The position numbers and the translations under genes were made by a program. DNA of 64,000 nt, taken from Marinibium conchae. GTDB taxonomy: Bacteria > Pseudomonadota > Gammaproteobacteria > Enterobacterales > Alteromonadaceae. The notes below the pieces were generated by a model, which was not told the origin of the DNA, did not search any database, and was given only the letters and a program-made list of their open reading frames with translations. Of this stretch, positions 7,336-16,491 are shown piece by piece (position 1 is the stretch's first letter; each line of letters begins with the position of its first letter). The stretch lies in the NCBI RefSeq assembly GCF_015595035.1, contig NZ_JADNRN010000003.1, positions 496,001 through 560,000 of the forward strand, read 5' to 3'.

Positions 7336-7731
7336 TTCGGTTAATACTGATTGAAGCTTCAAGTGTTGGGTAAAGGGTATAAAGTCTTTGTCAGCAAAAA
7401 GTAGTGGGATACTTTTGTTTATACAAAATGTTGCAATTATAATGTCAGCGGTTTTTCTTATAGTGATGCCACGCTTTCTTAACACACGATAATTTTCAGC
7501 TGCATATATCGCTATTTCTGGTGAAAGCATACTAAACTGAGGTAATACTTGTAGGTGTTCTTTAGCTGTTGCATAGTCTTTGTCAGAGCGAAACCCTTGA
7601 AGTATCTCCAATAAGATTAAATCACCAATGGCCACACTATCATTACTCAAAGCTGCATCTAACAAATTCGTTTCTTGCGTCTCAATACCTTTGAAGTAAT
7701 CAATCCAAACACTAGTGTCTACCAATATCAT
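7330..7731 (-). CDS. vapC: Type II toxin VapC, PIN-domain ribonuclease
   Basis: A 133-residue PIN-domain endoribonuclease, the toxin of a VapBC pair, expected to cleave RNA when free of antitoxin. Acidic active-site positions are visible: Asp5 in LVDTSVWIDYF, Glu42 region in LLEILQGF, Asp in TADIIIATFC and Asp in PLLFADKDF. The start codon overlaps the vapB stop by four bases (ATGA), indicating translational coupling. It lies on the minus strand inside a plus-oriented cassette array, as many integron toxin-antitoxin cassettes do. All key residues look intact. Confidence 0.9.
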   Translation of the reverse strand: MILVDTSVWIDYFKGIETQETNLLDAALSNDSVAIGDLILLEILQGFRSDKDYATAKEHLQVLPQFSMLSPEIAIYAAENYRVLRKRGITIRKTADIIIATFCINKSIPLLFADKDFIPFTQHLKLQSVLTET

Positions 7732-7922
7732 TCACCAGTTCTCATATCATCAAGATCGCCTTCCCAATCTAACCTTCCTCTAAGAGAACGAATCTTAGCT
7801 TGCTTTCTGAGTCTGATTAATGCTTTCAGGCCCTCTTCTACAGCTTCTTTTTTGGTTCGTAGACCCGTCTCACTGAGCGCGTCTGCCATTAATTTATCGT
7901 CGATGACAATGTTAGTTCTCAT
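7728..7922 (-). CDS. vapB: Type II antitoxin VapB
   Basis: A 64-residue antitoxin that neutralises VapC and represses its own operon. It begins MRTNIVIDDKLMADAL, the ribbon-helix-helix-like start of this VapB group, followed by TGLRTKKEAVEEGLKAL and a toxin-binding tail with RGRLDWEGDLDDMR. Start 7922 is preferred over an in-frame codon at 7961 because of family length and because the operator-like palindrome lies between them. Overlaps vapC by four bases. Confidence 0.88.
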   Translation of the reverse strand: MRTNIVIDDKLMADALSETGLRTKKEAVEEGLKALIRLRKQAKIRSLRGRLDWEGDLDDMRTGE

Positions 7923-7931
7923 GTTGCACCT

Positions 7932-7961
7932 ATGTGTAAAGGGTGGTAATTTTATACACAT
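7932..7961 (-). promoter_or_regulatory. Probable VapBC operator
   Basis: ATGTGTA (7932-7938) and TACACAT (7955-7961) form a perfect 7-bp inverted repeat with a 16-base spacer, starting ten bases before vapB. Autoregulation by VapBC at such palindromes is established for the family; binding here is inferred. Confidence 0.5.
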
Positions 7962-7979
7962 TATGGCTTAGTTAAAAAA

Positions 7980-8048
7980 ACATAACAATAGATTAAAAAC
8001 GGATAGAATTTGTAGAATAAATTTTTACTGGTCAATCAGGTGTTATGT
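7980..8048 (+). repeat. attC recombination site
   Basis: R'' ACATAAC (7980-7986) and R' GTTATGT (8042-8048) are perfectly complementary. Arms are AT-rich with AAACGGAT / ACTGGTCAAT partly pairing. It closes the vapBC cassette. Confidence 0.72.
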
Positions 8049-8068
8049 AACTATAGAGAGTTGTTGAT

Positions 8069-8332
8069 TTGAAGCTGATTTCATTAGTCTTATTGTTCCT
8101 TAGTTTTGATACTTTTGCCTGCGACTGTATTGTTGAAGATATAGAAGATGAATACGCATTATCCTCTATCGTATTCATTGGTACCGTACAAAAAATTGAA
8201 ATGGTGGAAAACACAATGAATGCATTGCGAAGTTCCTCGAGTTTTTGGTCAATAAAACCGGTACATAACAGCCCCTTGAAGCAGACAAAAATGAAGAGCA
8301 ATTTTACCGCTAGAGCGGGTGTTAGGAGCTAA
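8069..8332 (+). pseudogene. Truncated secreted TIMP/NTR-like protein reading through an attC
   Basis: The frame starts at TTG 8069 and gives a signal peptide (MKLISLVLLFLSFDTFA) and CDCIVEDIEDEYALSSIVFIGTV, matching the start of the protein at 56195 (CTCAAPSIEESF...ADFVYIGQI). After about residue 50 the similarity ends and the frame runs through the attC at 8263-8327 to stop at 8332, so the last 30 residues are attC sequence. A deletion removed the body of the gene. The CxC start followed by FIG resembles the netrin-like fold of TIMP-type proteins. Confidence 0.55.
8263..8327 (+). repeat. attC recombination site
   Basis: R'' ACATAAC (8263-8269) and R' GTTAGGA (8321-8327) flank arms CTTGAAGCAG / CCGCTAGAGCGG and an inner AGAGCAATTTTACCGCT segment. 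65 bp. Confidence 0.65.
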
Positions 8333-8342
8333 AAGAGAATTA

Positions 8343-8786
8343 ATGGATATCGTTTCTGCGGATAAAGATTCATGGAACAATGCTGAGAGTATTATCGATG
8401 GAACTCCAAGTCTTATTAGATATAGACCAGATTTAGAATATTTGCTTGGACACAAAGATTACCCTAGAAAACTGACAATCTTTTGGGATTATGAAAAAAA
8501 AGAAAACAATGGATTGCCTACTGATGAACAGATGGAAGAAATGCGAAAATTTGAAGATGTCGTGGTGCCCGCATTAGATTTGGATCGTTTGGCAATATTT
8601 GTACTCGCGTTTACTAAGGATGGCACGAGAGAATGGCACTTTTATACAGGAGATATTGGAGCTGTGGGAAAAAGGTTCAACGAATCACTGTCATCATTTC
8701 CCAAACTACCGATTGAACTGCAAGTCGAAACAGATGAAAACTGGGATAAATTGCGTCAAATATATGAGATTTGTAGTAAAGAGCGC

Positions 8787-8792
<6 letters not shown>
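8343..8792 (+). CDS. DUF695 domain protein
   Basis: A 149-residue cytosolic protein matching the DUF695 pattern: LTIFWDYEKKENNGLPT, an acidic helix EQMEEMRKFEDVVVPAL, then AIFVLAFTKDGTREWHFYTGD and a final VETDENWDKLRQIY. The family function is unknown; members occur as solo proteins and fused to other domains. Start 8343 is preferred over GTG 8319, which lies inside the attC; AAAGAGA is about six bases upstream. One-gene cassette. Confidence 0.78.
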
Positions 8793-9089
<297 letters not shown>

Positions 9090-9109
9090 GCCTTTCGCTT
9101 GTATTTGTA

Positions 9110-9613
9110 TTACCAGAAGCGGGTTAGGTAGCCCGCGATTTCCATAAGGCCGCCTATCCTCTTTTCTCGTTTGATCCAATAGTCATTGATGTAGGGCATG
9201 CTTTCAATGTTAGGAGTGCGATGCTGTTCTAACATTTGAGCTCTCAATAAGCTGCGTTCTTTTTCATTCAGCATTAAGGATTGAAGTTTTGATAGCTCTC
9301 CGGTATCTAACCATATCGCGCCGCACCCAGGGCACTCATCAATCTCAACAACATGAAGAGGGCTATGATACCTCCGCAGCATCACTGTATCGGCGCAACT
9401 AGGACAAGATATTCTACAAGAAAGGTCCAAAGTATCGTCGTGGAATTGACTCAAATGATTAACCAAGGCTTGGCCTCTCTCACTTGTAGGGCATTCAAAT
9501 AACGAAAGTGTTGAACTTTCCAAAAATACACCACCGCACTGCTCGCTAACATAAACAGGCACTTTACCCACATTTATTTTTTTTAAGGGTGTTTTGCTTC
9601 TTGGACATTCCAT
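9110..9613 (-). CDS. TFIIB-type zinc-ribbon (zf-TFIIB) protein
   Basis: A 167-residue cytosolic protein. It opens MECPRSKTPLKKI and has a central zinc-ribbon: CPSCADTVMLRR ... EIDECPGCGAIWLDTGELSKL, the hallmark of zf-TFIIB family proteins. The N-terminal segment looks like a worn second ribbon (CPRSK, EQCGGVFLESS) with missing cysteines, so one of two zinc sites is probably lost. The C-terminal 50 residues are helical and unassigned. Function of the family is poorly known. It faces against the array and is followed by the hemB remnant tail. Confidence 0.75.
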   Translation of the reverse strand: MECPRSKTPLKKINVGKVPVYVSEQCGGVFLESSTLSLFECPTSERGQALVNHLSQFHDDTLDLSCRISCPSCADTVMLRRYHSPLHVVEIDECPGCGAIWLDTGELSKLQSLMLNEKERSLLRAQMLEQHRTPNIESMPYINDYWIKREKRIGGLMEIAGYLTRFW

Positions 9614-10122
9614 CTTTAATCTGCCTTATAGGTACTTCAACGTTTCTTCCAGCCAGATAACCAGCATGATTCAATTTCCTGCTTGCTAGCGTTGTTAACT
9701 CGTCACGTGAGTATTTTCATACATGAGTCGCTGAAGGCATCAAACTAGTGAACTAAACATTTACCGAATAGCATACTATGCAGGACATCAGTACTGAAGA
9801 TTTTTTCGTGATATGTGAAAATAGAACACTCAACAAGGTAGTGTTCTAGCTATATTGATGGTGGGATGCTTAAGCCCCAAAGTCAAAATCGCGCTGAATG
9901 ACGAAATCGTCAAGCAGCGCTGGTTGCATTGACTCATTCAGTGGTGGCGCTCGCACGTATTGGTATTAATCGGTGAGTCTTGTTTATCCAAATGCGTGAT
10001 TGTCTTTTGGATAGTTGCGGCCTCTATATTGAAGTATCGGCTTCAAACGAGTATCGTTTTACCTAAATGATTAACGCAAGGAGACATGGATTGTTTTATC
10101 AAAACCGTATCAAATCGAAACA
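9614..10122. other. Gene-free stretch with two inverted repeats
   Basis: No credible gene. TAGAACACT (9822-9830) and AGTGTTCTA (9840-9848) form a perfect 9-bp inverted repeat, without a T run. A second hairpin at 9891-9920 pairs GCGCTG / CAGCGC and GACGA / TCGTC. Short broken frames between 9880 and 10070 look like a decayed gene. Confidence 0.4.
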
Positions 10123-10206
10123 ATATAACAATCACATTAACCTTGCCACGCTCGCGCAGGAGATAAAATTTTGCGGTTTTCATGCCCCTTGTGCGGAGTG
10201 TTATGT
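10123..10206 (+). repeat. attC recombination site
   Basis: R'' ATATAAC (10123-10129) and R' GTTATGT (10200-10206). Between them TTAACCTTGCCAC and a distal CCCCTTGTGCGG give only partial pairing. 84 bp. Confidence 0.5.
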
Positions 10207-10221
10207 CTAGTGAGAGCTCAG

Positions 10222-10566
10222 GTGAAAGTTTTAATTTCGTGTGCTTGTACAATTGTATTATTGAGTTGCTCTGCTCACGTTAAGGATTTGAGTGTAGACT
10301 TCATAAAAATAGAAGCTGAAGCCATTATTTTACTTGAAAATAAAAGTCTTAACTCTAATGACTTACCTAGCACAATTAAAAGCTTAGAACCTATGGGCGT
10401 AACCATCAGAGGCAATGGACTTTTCATAAAAATGAATAGTTTCTTTACAAGCGAAAGTGGACTTTTTATCCCAAGTGATAGAACTATAGATTATTCCAGC
10501 ATCGGTCAAGATCCCGAATACAAAAGGTTATCGGAAAATGTTTATAGTTACAAAATCAGAGGCTAG
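10222..10566 (+). CDS. Small lipoprotein
   Basis: A 114-residue secreted lipoprotein starting at GTG 10222. The signal peptide MKVLISCACTIVLLSC ends with an LLSC lipobox (Cys about residue 16); the mature part is polar with no recognised domain. An in-frame codon at 10171 would begin inside the attC and is rejected. The ribosome binding site is weak. The gene is bracketed by attC sites, a one-gene cassette. Confidence 0.6.
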   Translation: MKVLISCACTIVLLSCSAHVKDLSVDFIKIEAEAIILLENKSLNSNDLPSTIKSLEPMGVTIRGNGLFIKMNSFFTSESGLFIPSDRTIDYSSIGQDPEYKRLSENVYSYKIRG

Positions 10567-10632
10567 ACATAACAAAACGTTGAAGCCGACAAAAATAATG
10601 AGCAGTTTTCGCCGCTTAAGCGGCCGTTATGT
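10567..10632 (+). repeat. attC recombination site
   Basis: R'' ACATAAC (10567-10573) and R' GTTATGT (10626-10632) are perfect complements; arms GTTGAAGCCG / CGCCGCTTAAGCGG pair well. 66 bp. One of the best-preserved sites in the window. Confidence 0.78.
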
Positions 10633-10647
10633 CGCCAAGGGTCCAAC

Positions 10648-11010
10648 GTGAACTTTAAAGGTATTCTTTTGACGATAGTCATTTTGATATTGTTTCAAAT
10701 GGCCGCAGGACATTTCGTTGCGGTGATTGTTCCAGAATGGTTGGGATTACCCTCGTTTGCAATAGTGTTGCTAATCAATTTAGTGGTATTTACTGCGTTT
10801 GCACTTCTCCAAAAAGAAAAAGTGGCTCAACACTTACTCGTTGTTTTGCTACTTCTTTGGCTGTTCACTGCATTGGTTAGTTACGTCTTTTGGGGAGTAA
10901 ACACACTTGAGGAAAGAAACCTTTTACTGTTCTTACCGGATGTTTTTGCTGCTCTGATGGCGCTTGGCATAAGCAAATTAGCGCCAAGGTTTTATCAGCA
11001 TGCTACATAA
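10648..11010 (+). CDS. Small integral membrane protein
   Basis: A 120-residue protein made almost wholly of four hydrophobic helices (about residues 5-25, 34-54, 63-85 and 93-110) with short polar loops. Starts at GTG 10648 with AAGGG seven to ten bases upstream. No family recognised. It is the last cassette gene before the core region; the attC after it is cut to a half site. Confidence 0.62.
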   Translation: MNFKGILLTIVILILFQMAAGHFVAVIVPEWLGLPSFAIVLLINLVVFTAFALLQKEKVAQHLLVVLLLLWLFTALVSYVFWGVNTLEERNLLLFLPDVFAALMALGISKLAPRFYQHAT

Positions 11011-11030
11011 CAAACCGAACAAGCTCACTA
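11005..11030 (+). repeat. attC half site ending the first array
   Basis: ACATAAC (11005-11011) overlaps the stop of the preceding gene and is followed by AAACCGAACAAGC, like the left arm of intact sites. No right half is found before ilvA, so the array border appears to be a deletion point. Confidence 0.45.
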
Positions 11031-11125
11031 TCACAAAGCGCTATATCTAGCGAGAGCCAAAAAGTTAGAGGGAAAGAACAACAAATTGCTATCAACGTTC
11101 ATGGTGTCAATTGATGAGAACCTTG

Positions 11126-12685
11126 CTAATCATTACCCGACAAAAACAGTTTATAAGCAAGATTGTCCTGATGCTCGTGTACATCAAAACCAAGCTCGGC
11201 AACATGTGAGTCAAATAGCTTACGTTTACCCTCTTCAATATCGAAACCGGCAAGCACTAAACCTTCAGCGGCACCGTGATTACGATAGTGAAAAAGAGTA
11301 ATATTCCAATCTTCGCCCAAGTTATTCAAAAACTGCATGAGAGCTCCGGGGTATTCAGGAAAAGCAAAAGAGAATATGTGTTCATTGATGTCACTTTGAG
11401 GCTTCCCGCCCACCATATGACGAACATGTAACTTGGCGAGTTCATTATCCGACATATCAAAGCACTCATAATCATTTTTATTAAGCTTTTTAAGCAAGGC
11501 TTGAAGTTCTACGTTTCCACGCTTTAATTTAACCCCAACAAATATATTTGCCTTGCCGGCTTTAGAATAGCGATAGTTGAACTCGGTAATGGTTACTCCA
11601 CCGAGCATCGCACAAAACGCTTTAAATGCTCCTTTGTTTTCTGGGATTTTCACCGCAAAAACCGCCTCTTTCTGCTCACCTAGCTCACAACGTTCCGATA
11701 CATAGCGTAGTGTATGAAAGTTAATGTTAGCGCCACACAAAATACCGCCAAGCACTGCGCCCTGTAAGGAGTGCTCTCGGGTATATTTTCGAATCGCGGC
11801 AATCGACAAGGCTCCTGCTGGCTCAGCTATCACTCGAGTGTCATCGAATATATCTTTGATCGCAGCACAAATTTCGTCGTTACTTACCGTTATCACATCG
11901 TCGAGATAAGCTTCGCACAAACGAAAGGTCTCACTGCCGATGGTTTTTACTGCAACACCATCAGCAAATATCCCTACACTTGGCAAGGTAACAGGCGCGC
12001 CCTTGTCGATAGCTGCTCGTAAACAAGCGGATTCTACTGACTCCACGCCTATTATTTTGATATCGGGCCGAATTTGTTTGATATACACCGCGATGCCCGC
12101 GGCTAAACCACCACCGCCGACCGCAACAAAGAGGTACTCTAGGTCGGGATTTTTCTCGAGCATTTCTTTTGCAATGGTGCCTTGCCCTGCAATCACATCG
12201 GGATGGTCGAAAGGCGGGATCATGGAATAACCGTGTTGATCGCATAAGGTTTTAGCCATATCACTGGCTTGGTCAAAGCTAGTACCGTATTGCACGACAT
12301 TTACATTCGCACCACCGAAGCGCTTCACCGCCTCCACCTTAATATCAGGCGTCGTTTCTGGCATCACAATGGTGGCTTTTATTTTCAACTTTTTAGCAGC
12401 AAACGCTACGCCTTGTGCGTGATTTCCAGCCGAGGCCGCCACTACACCCGCCTCTTTTTTCTCGTCACTTAATTGGCGTATACAGTTGTATGCGCCCCGT
12501 ATCTTAAAGGATTTTACCGCTTGCTGATCTTCACGCTTTAAAAACACTTGGTTTTTAATGTCATTTGAAAACTTGCTCAAATAGTCTAAATCAGTATTAA
12601 CAGCGGCTTCATACACCGGCGCACAGAGTATCTTAGTAAGATACTCATAATTGCTTTGCTTTGTTATTGGCGCTTTCTCGGTCAT
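11126..12685 (-). CDS. ilvA: Threonine ammonia-lyase, biosynthetic
   Basis: Converts threonine to 2-oxobutanoate, the first step specific to isoleucine synthesis, in the cytosol. The 519-residue length fits the allosteric biosynthetic form. The PLP-binding lysine is Lys61 in SFKIRGAYN; SAGNHAQG and the phosphate loop GGGGLAAG are present. From about residue 335 two ACT-like regulatory domains follow (ENKGAFKAFCAMLGG, FAFPEYPGALMQFLNNLG), the sites of isoleucine inhibition and valine activation in this family. Its ATG shares one base with the ilvD stop, so the two are translated as an operon. Confidence 0.96.
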   Translation of the reverse strand: MTEKAPITKQSNYEYLTKILCAPVYEAAVNTDLDYLSKFSNDIKNQVFLKREDQQAVKSFKIRGAYNCIRQLSDEKKEAGVVAASAGNHAQGVAFAAKKLKIKATIVMPETTPDIKVEAVKRFGGANVNVVQYGTSFDQASDMAKTLCDQHGYSMIPPFDHPDVIAGQGTIAKEMLEKNPDLEYLFVAVGGGGLAAGIAVYIKQIRPDIKIIGVESVESACLRAAIDKGAPVTLPSVGIFADGVAVKTIGSETFRLCEAYLDDVITVSNDEICAAIKDIFDDTRVIAEPAGALSIAAIRKYTREHSLQGAVLGGILCGANINFHTLRYVSERCELGEQKEAVFAVKIPENKGAFKAFCAMLGGVTITEFNYRYSKAGKANIFVGVKLKRGNVELQALLKKLNKNDYECFDMSDNELAKLHVRHMVGGKPQSDINEHIFSFAFPEYPGALMQFLNNLGEDWNITLFHYRNHGAAEGLVLAGFDIEEGKRKLFDSHVAELGFDVHEHQDNLAYKLFLSGND

Positions 12686-14532
12686 TAGTAGGTAAGCTTC
12701 GATGGATCGCGCACCGCTCCTTTGTCTGCGCTTGTCGCCAGCATTGCAAACACCTTCAATGCGGTGGTAACTTCGCGCTTGCGATCAACAGGTTTCCAGC
12801 CTTTTTCCGAGGCATTCATCGCATCACGACGTGCTTGAAGTTCAGCTTCATCAACCATTAAATTCATGCTTCGGCTAGGAATGTCAATAGCGATAGTGTC
12901 GCCATTTTGCACTAAGGCGATACCACCGCCTGAAGCGGCTTCCGGTGAGCAGTGCCCTATTGATAAACCAGACGTTCCGCCTGAGAAGCGGCCATCGGTG
13001 ATTAAAGCGCACTCTTTTCCTAAACCTTTTGATTTAAGGTAAGAAGTTGGATATAGCATCTCCTGCATACCTGGCCCACCTTTTGGCCCTTCATAGCGAA
13101 TAACCACTACCTCACCCGACTTCACTTCGTCAGACAATATGCCAGCAACGGCATCATCTTGACTTTCGTATACTCGTGCAGGGCCGGTAAATTTGTGTAT
13201 AGATTCATCAACGCCCGCGGTTTTCACAATACAGCCGTCTTCGGCGAGGTTTCCGAAAAGCACCGCTAAGCCGCCTTCTTGACTGTAAGCGTTATTAATA
13301 GTGCGGATGCAACCATTTTCGCGATCAATATCGGCAGTCGGGTATCGACAGTCTTGACTAAAGGCTTTAGTTGTTCTGATACCAGCAGGGCCAGCACGAT
13401 AGAATGTTAATGCGTCGGTATTCTTCTCGTTGGTAATGTCCCACTCGGCAATCACATCGTGAATTGGTTTACCTAACACATGAGGGTTATCGCCATGCAA
13501 TAAGCCTGCTTTGTTTAATTCGTTTAAGATACCCATCACGCCGCCAGCCCGATGCACATCCTCCATATGATATTGTGGTGTGGCAGGAGCGACTTGGCAT
13601 AAATGTGGTACTTTGCGCGACAATCTGTCGATATCGGCCATGGTGAAGTCAACCTCACCTTCAATAGCTGCCGCGAGTAAATGCAAAATAGTGTTGGTTG
13701 ACCCACCCATTGCAATATCAAGGCTCATTGCATTTTCAAAGGCATTAAAGTTTGCGATATTTCGCGGTAAGGCAGTCGGGTCGTTATCGCCATACCAACG
13801 CTTACATAAATTCACGATTTCAACACCAGCTTGCTTAAACAAGCCTTCACGGTCGGCGTGGGTCGCAAGCATCGAACCGTTTCCTGGCAAAGACAAGCCC
13901 AGAGCTTCGGTTAAGCAGTTCATCGAATTTGCAGTGAACATACCAGAGCATGAACCGCAGGTAGGGCAAGCGGAGCGCTCTATTTCATCAGAGTCTTCTT
14001 GAGATACCTTGTCGTCTGCCGCCGCAACCATCGCATCAACCAAGTCGAGCTTTATGATTTGATCGCTTAGCTTTGTTTTGCCGGCTTCCATAGGCCCGCC
14101 AGAAACAAAAATAACAGGAATGTTCAAACGCATTGCTGCCATAAGCATGCCAGGAGTGATTTTGTCGCAATTAGAAATACATACAAGCGCATCAGCACAG
14201 TGAGCATTCGCCATATATTCAACTGAGTCGGCGATAATTTCTCGAGATGGTAAGCTATAAAGCATACCGCTGTGGCCCATTGCAATGCCGTCGTCTACAG
14301 CGATGGTGTTAAACTCTTTAGCCACACCACCAGCAGCTTCAATGCTACGTGCTACGAGTTGCCCCATATCTTTTAGATGAACATGCCCCGGTACAAATTG
14401 GGTAAAGGAGTTTGATACCGCAATAATTGGCTTTCCAAAATCGCTGTCTTTCATTCCTGTTGCGCGCCACAATGCGCGAGCACCCGCCATGTTGCGGCCC
14501 TGGGTGGTGGTTGCCGAACGTAATTTAGGCAT
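12685..14532 (-). CDS. ilvD: Dihydroxy-acid dehydratase
   Basis: Dehydrates the dihydroxy acids of the isoleucine and valine pathways to 2-oxo acids, using an iron-sulfur cluster. Length 615 matches the family. Cluster cysteines are seen in [12 protein letters not shown] (about residue 121) and [17 protein letters not shown] (about residue 193), and the C-terminal [14 protein letters not shown] motif is intact. GAGAGGAAC precedes the ATG on the minus strand. First structural gene of an ilvD-ilvA operon with a leader and terminator hairpin upstream. Confidence 0.97.
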   Translation of the reverse strand: MPKLRSATTTQGRNMAGARALWRATGMKDSDFGKPIIAVSNSFTQFVPGHVHLKDMGQLVARSIEAAGGVAKEFNTIAVDDGIAMGHSGMLYSLPSREIIADSVEYMANAHCADALVCISNCDKITPGMLMAAMRLNIPVIFVSGGPMEAGKTKLSDQIIKLDLVDAMVAAADDKVSQEDSDEIERSACPTCGSCSGMFTANSMNCLTEALGLSLPGNGSMLATHADREGLFKQAGVEIVNLCKRWYGDNDPTALPRNIANFNAFENAMSLDIAMGGSTNTILHLLAAAIEGEVDFTMADIDRLSRKVPHLCQVAPATPQYHMEDVHRAGGVMGILNELNKAGLLHGDNPHVLGKPIHDVIAEWDITNEKNTDALTFYRAGPAGIRTTKAFSQDCRYPTADIDRENGCIRTINNAYSQEGGLAVLFGNLAEDGCIVKTAGVDESIHKFTGPARVYESQDDAVAGILSDEVKSGEVVVIRYEGPKGGPGMQEMLYPTSYLKSKGLGKECALITDGRFSGGTSGLSIGHCSPEAASGGGIALVQNGDTIAIDIPSRSMNLMVDEAELQARRDAMNASEKGWKPVDRKREVTTALKVFAMLATSADKGAVRDPSKLTY

Positions 14533-14582
14533 GTTTTGTTCCTCTCTTCAGTATTCTTCAAAATAGGAGGGCTTTAAAACGC

Positions 14583-14606
14583 AAAAACCCTCGCAATGGA
14601 GGGTTT
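14583..14606 (-). terminator. Attenuator-type terminator upstream of ilvD
   Basis: On the minus strand AACCCTC - CATTGC - GAGGGTT is followed by a short T run, a Rho-independent terminator between leader and ilvD. A second GAGGG (plus positions 14622-14626) lies upstream and could pair with the CCCTC arm, giving an alternative antiterminator. This arrangement fits attenuation of an ilv operon. Confidence 0.6.
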
Positions 14607-14651
14607 CGTAGATACGATGCTCCCTCGTTATTGCAGCACGTACTTTTGCTA

Positions 14652-14708
14652 TTAATAAAATAATGCCGAAAGTACTGCCACCACGAAGATGCTTAAAAAT
14701 TGATTCAA
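14652..14708 (-). CDS. Possible ilv leader peptide
   Basis: An 18-codon frame on the minus strand, TTG start, reading MNQFLSIFVVAVLSALFY. It is rich in the regulatory amino acids (one Ile, three Val, three Leu) and ends about 45 bases before the terminator hairpin, as leader peptides of branched-chain operons do. The ribosome binding site is weak and the start codon is uncertain; a shorter GTG start at 14684 is possible. Inferred, not proven. Confidence 0.4.
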   Translation of the reverse strand: MNQFLSIFVVAVLSALFY

Positions 14709-14884
14709 ATTGTCGTCACTAGTGCAGATTGCCTTATTTTACATGCCTTGGCAAGGACTAAAGCGTCATCATGTTCTTTTACCCACTCTAAGACTTGTGT
14801 AAAAACTAAGCTTCAGGCCAGCTATTTTACAGGCACAAACACAAATAGAATAAAGCTCTTTGAAACTAACTAATGGAATAGTTA

Positions 14885-16489
14885 ATGTCTTTATCTGTTG
14901 TTTACACCCGCGCTAACCTTGGCGTCGATGCGCCATTGGTAACTATCGAAGTGCACCTTTCGAATGGTTTACCCGCATTTAATTTGGTTGGCTTACCGGA
15001 AACCACAGTGAAGGAATCGCGAGATAGAGTGCGCAGCGCACTAATAAATGCTGATTTTGAATTCCCAGCACAACGGATAACGGTGAACATGGCGCCAGCA
15101 GATTTGCCAAAAGGAGGGAGTCGTTTCGATCTAGCGATAGCCATTGGTATCATCGCCGCTAGCGAACAGCTAAAACATGTTGACCTAAGCCGTTTTGAAT
15201 TTATTGGCGAACTTGCACTTTCTGGCAAGCTTCGCTCTATTCAAGGCGCGCTACCCATGGCGTTTGCGGCTTCCAAATCGAGTAGGCAACTCATTCTTCC
15301 CTTCGACAATGGTAATGAAGCTAGCCTGGTAAGCAAAGCTCAAATTATTGCGGCTTCAACGCTCACCGACGTATATCTTCATTTAGTGGGAAAAAAGGCA
15401 CTCCCGCCGCACAGTATTAACAAGTCTACAACTAAAAGTGCTGATGGTGAGAGCTCAGATGCAGTTCAGATGAGCCAGTTAGGTATGCGTAGCGCAGAGG
15501 GTGACATGTCGGATATTGTTGACCAACAACATGCAAAACGTGCCTTAGAAATAGCAGCTGCCGGAGGCCATAATGTCCTCTTTTTTGGCCCCGCTGGCAC
15601 CGGTAAAAGTATGCTTGCCAATAGGCTACTTAGCATAATGCCTGAATTAGACGAAGAGTCCGCACTTGCGTCGGCGGCTATTCGTTCAATATCGGGAGAA
15701 GCTATTTGCCCCTATACTTGGAGGCGTAGAGCTTTTCGGCAGCCTCATCACACTAGCTCAGCGACCGCATTGGTGGGCGGTGGTAGCTACCCGAAACCAG
15801 GAGAAATATCCTTAGCACATAATGGTGTATTGTTCTTAGACGAACTGCCTGAGTTTGGCCGGCATATCTTAGATGTGCTGCGCGAACCTATGGAAACTGG
15901 GGAAATAAACATTTCTCGGGCAGCGCAAAAAGTAGTATATCCGGCAGAGTTTCAGCTTGTTGCCGCGATGAACCCGAGTCCTACAGGCGACATAGACGAT
16001 AACCGAGCAACACCCGATCAGGTAATTCGTTATCTAAATAGAATTTCAGGGCCTTTTCTCGATCGAATTGATTTACAAGTGAACGTACCAAAGGTTGATT
16101 TAAGCAAAACTCTACGTAGCGCGCCGTCAACATCGACAGTTGAGGAACATGTGCCAGCGTCTAACAATCAAGAAGAAAACACTAGCGCATTTATCAAAGC
16201 CAAAGTGGTCAAAGCGCAAGCTGCACAAATTAAGCGTCAAGGTCGTCTTAACAAGCATTTAAATGGGCATGAAATTGAGCGCTATTGCCCCATGAGTGAA
16301 TTCGAGAGTATCTTTCTTGCGAAAGCAATGGAAAGCATGAATTTATCGATGCGAGCTTACCACCGCACAATGAGAGTCGCTCGCACTATTGCAGATTTAG
16401 ACGGCGCTGAACGAGTGAATAAGCAACATTTGGCCGAAGCTCTGAGTTTTCGCAGCTTCGACCGAATGCTCAATGAGTTAGTTGAATAA
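14885..16489 (+). CDS. comM: YifB/ComM-family AAA+ ATPase (Mg-chelatase-like)
   Basis: ComM is a hexameric helicase that helps branch migration during natural transformation. The 534-residue protein has the N-terminal ChlI-like domain (LVGLPETTVKESRDRVRSAL, residues 36-55), Walker A GPAGTGKS near residue 236, Walker B VLFLDELPEF and a C-terminal Mg-chelatase domain (LSMRAYHRTMRVARTIADL). Length is slightly above the usual 500-510 because of a low-complexity insert near residues 175-205. Divergent from ilvD, the same adjacency as yifB and the ilv operon in enterobacteria. Confidence 0.93.
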   Translation: MSLSVVYTRANLGVDAPLVTIEVHLSNGLPAFNLVGLPETTVKESRDRVRSALINADFEFPAQRITVNMAPADLPKGGSRFDLAIAIGIIAASEQLKHVDLSRFEFIGELALSGKLRSIQGALPMAFAASKSSRQLILPFDNGNEASLVSKAQIIAASTLTDVYLHLVGKKALPPHSINKSTTKSADGESSDAVQMSQLGMRSAEGDMSDIVDQQHAKRALEIAAAGGHNVLFFGPAGTGKSMLANRLLSIMPELDEESALASAAIRSISGEAICPYTWRRRAFRQPHHTSSATALVGGGSYPKPGEISLAHNGVLFLDELPEFGRHILDVLREPMETGEINISRAAQKVVYPAEFQLVAAMNPSPTGDIDDNRATPDQVIRYLNRISGPFLDRIDLQVNVPKVDLSKTLRSAPSTSTVEEHVPASNNQEENTSAFIKAKVVKAQAAQIKRQGRLNKHLNGHEIERYCPMSEFESIFLAKAMESMNLSMRAYHRTMRVARTIADLDGAERVNKQHLAEALSFRSFDRMLNELVE

Positions 16490-16491
16490 AC

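Noticed and set aside
10043-10252. Minus-strand frame of 69 codons
   Set aside because: It covers the attC at 10123-10206, has no ribosome binding site and no sensible composition.
11961-12245. Arg-rich frame inside ilvA
   Set aside because: Antisense-frame shadow of ilvA; the composition is typical of out-of-frame reading.
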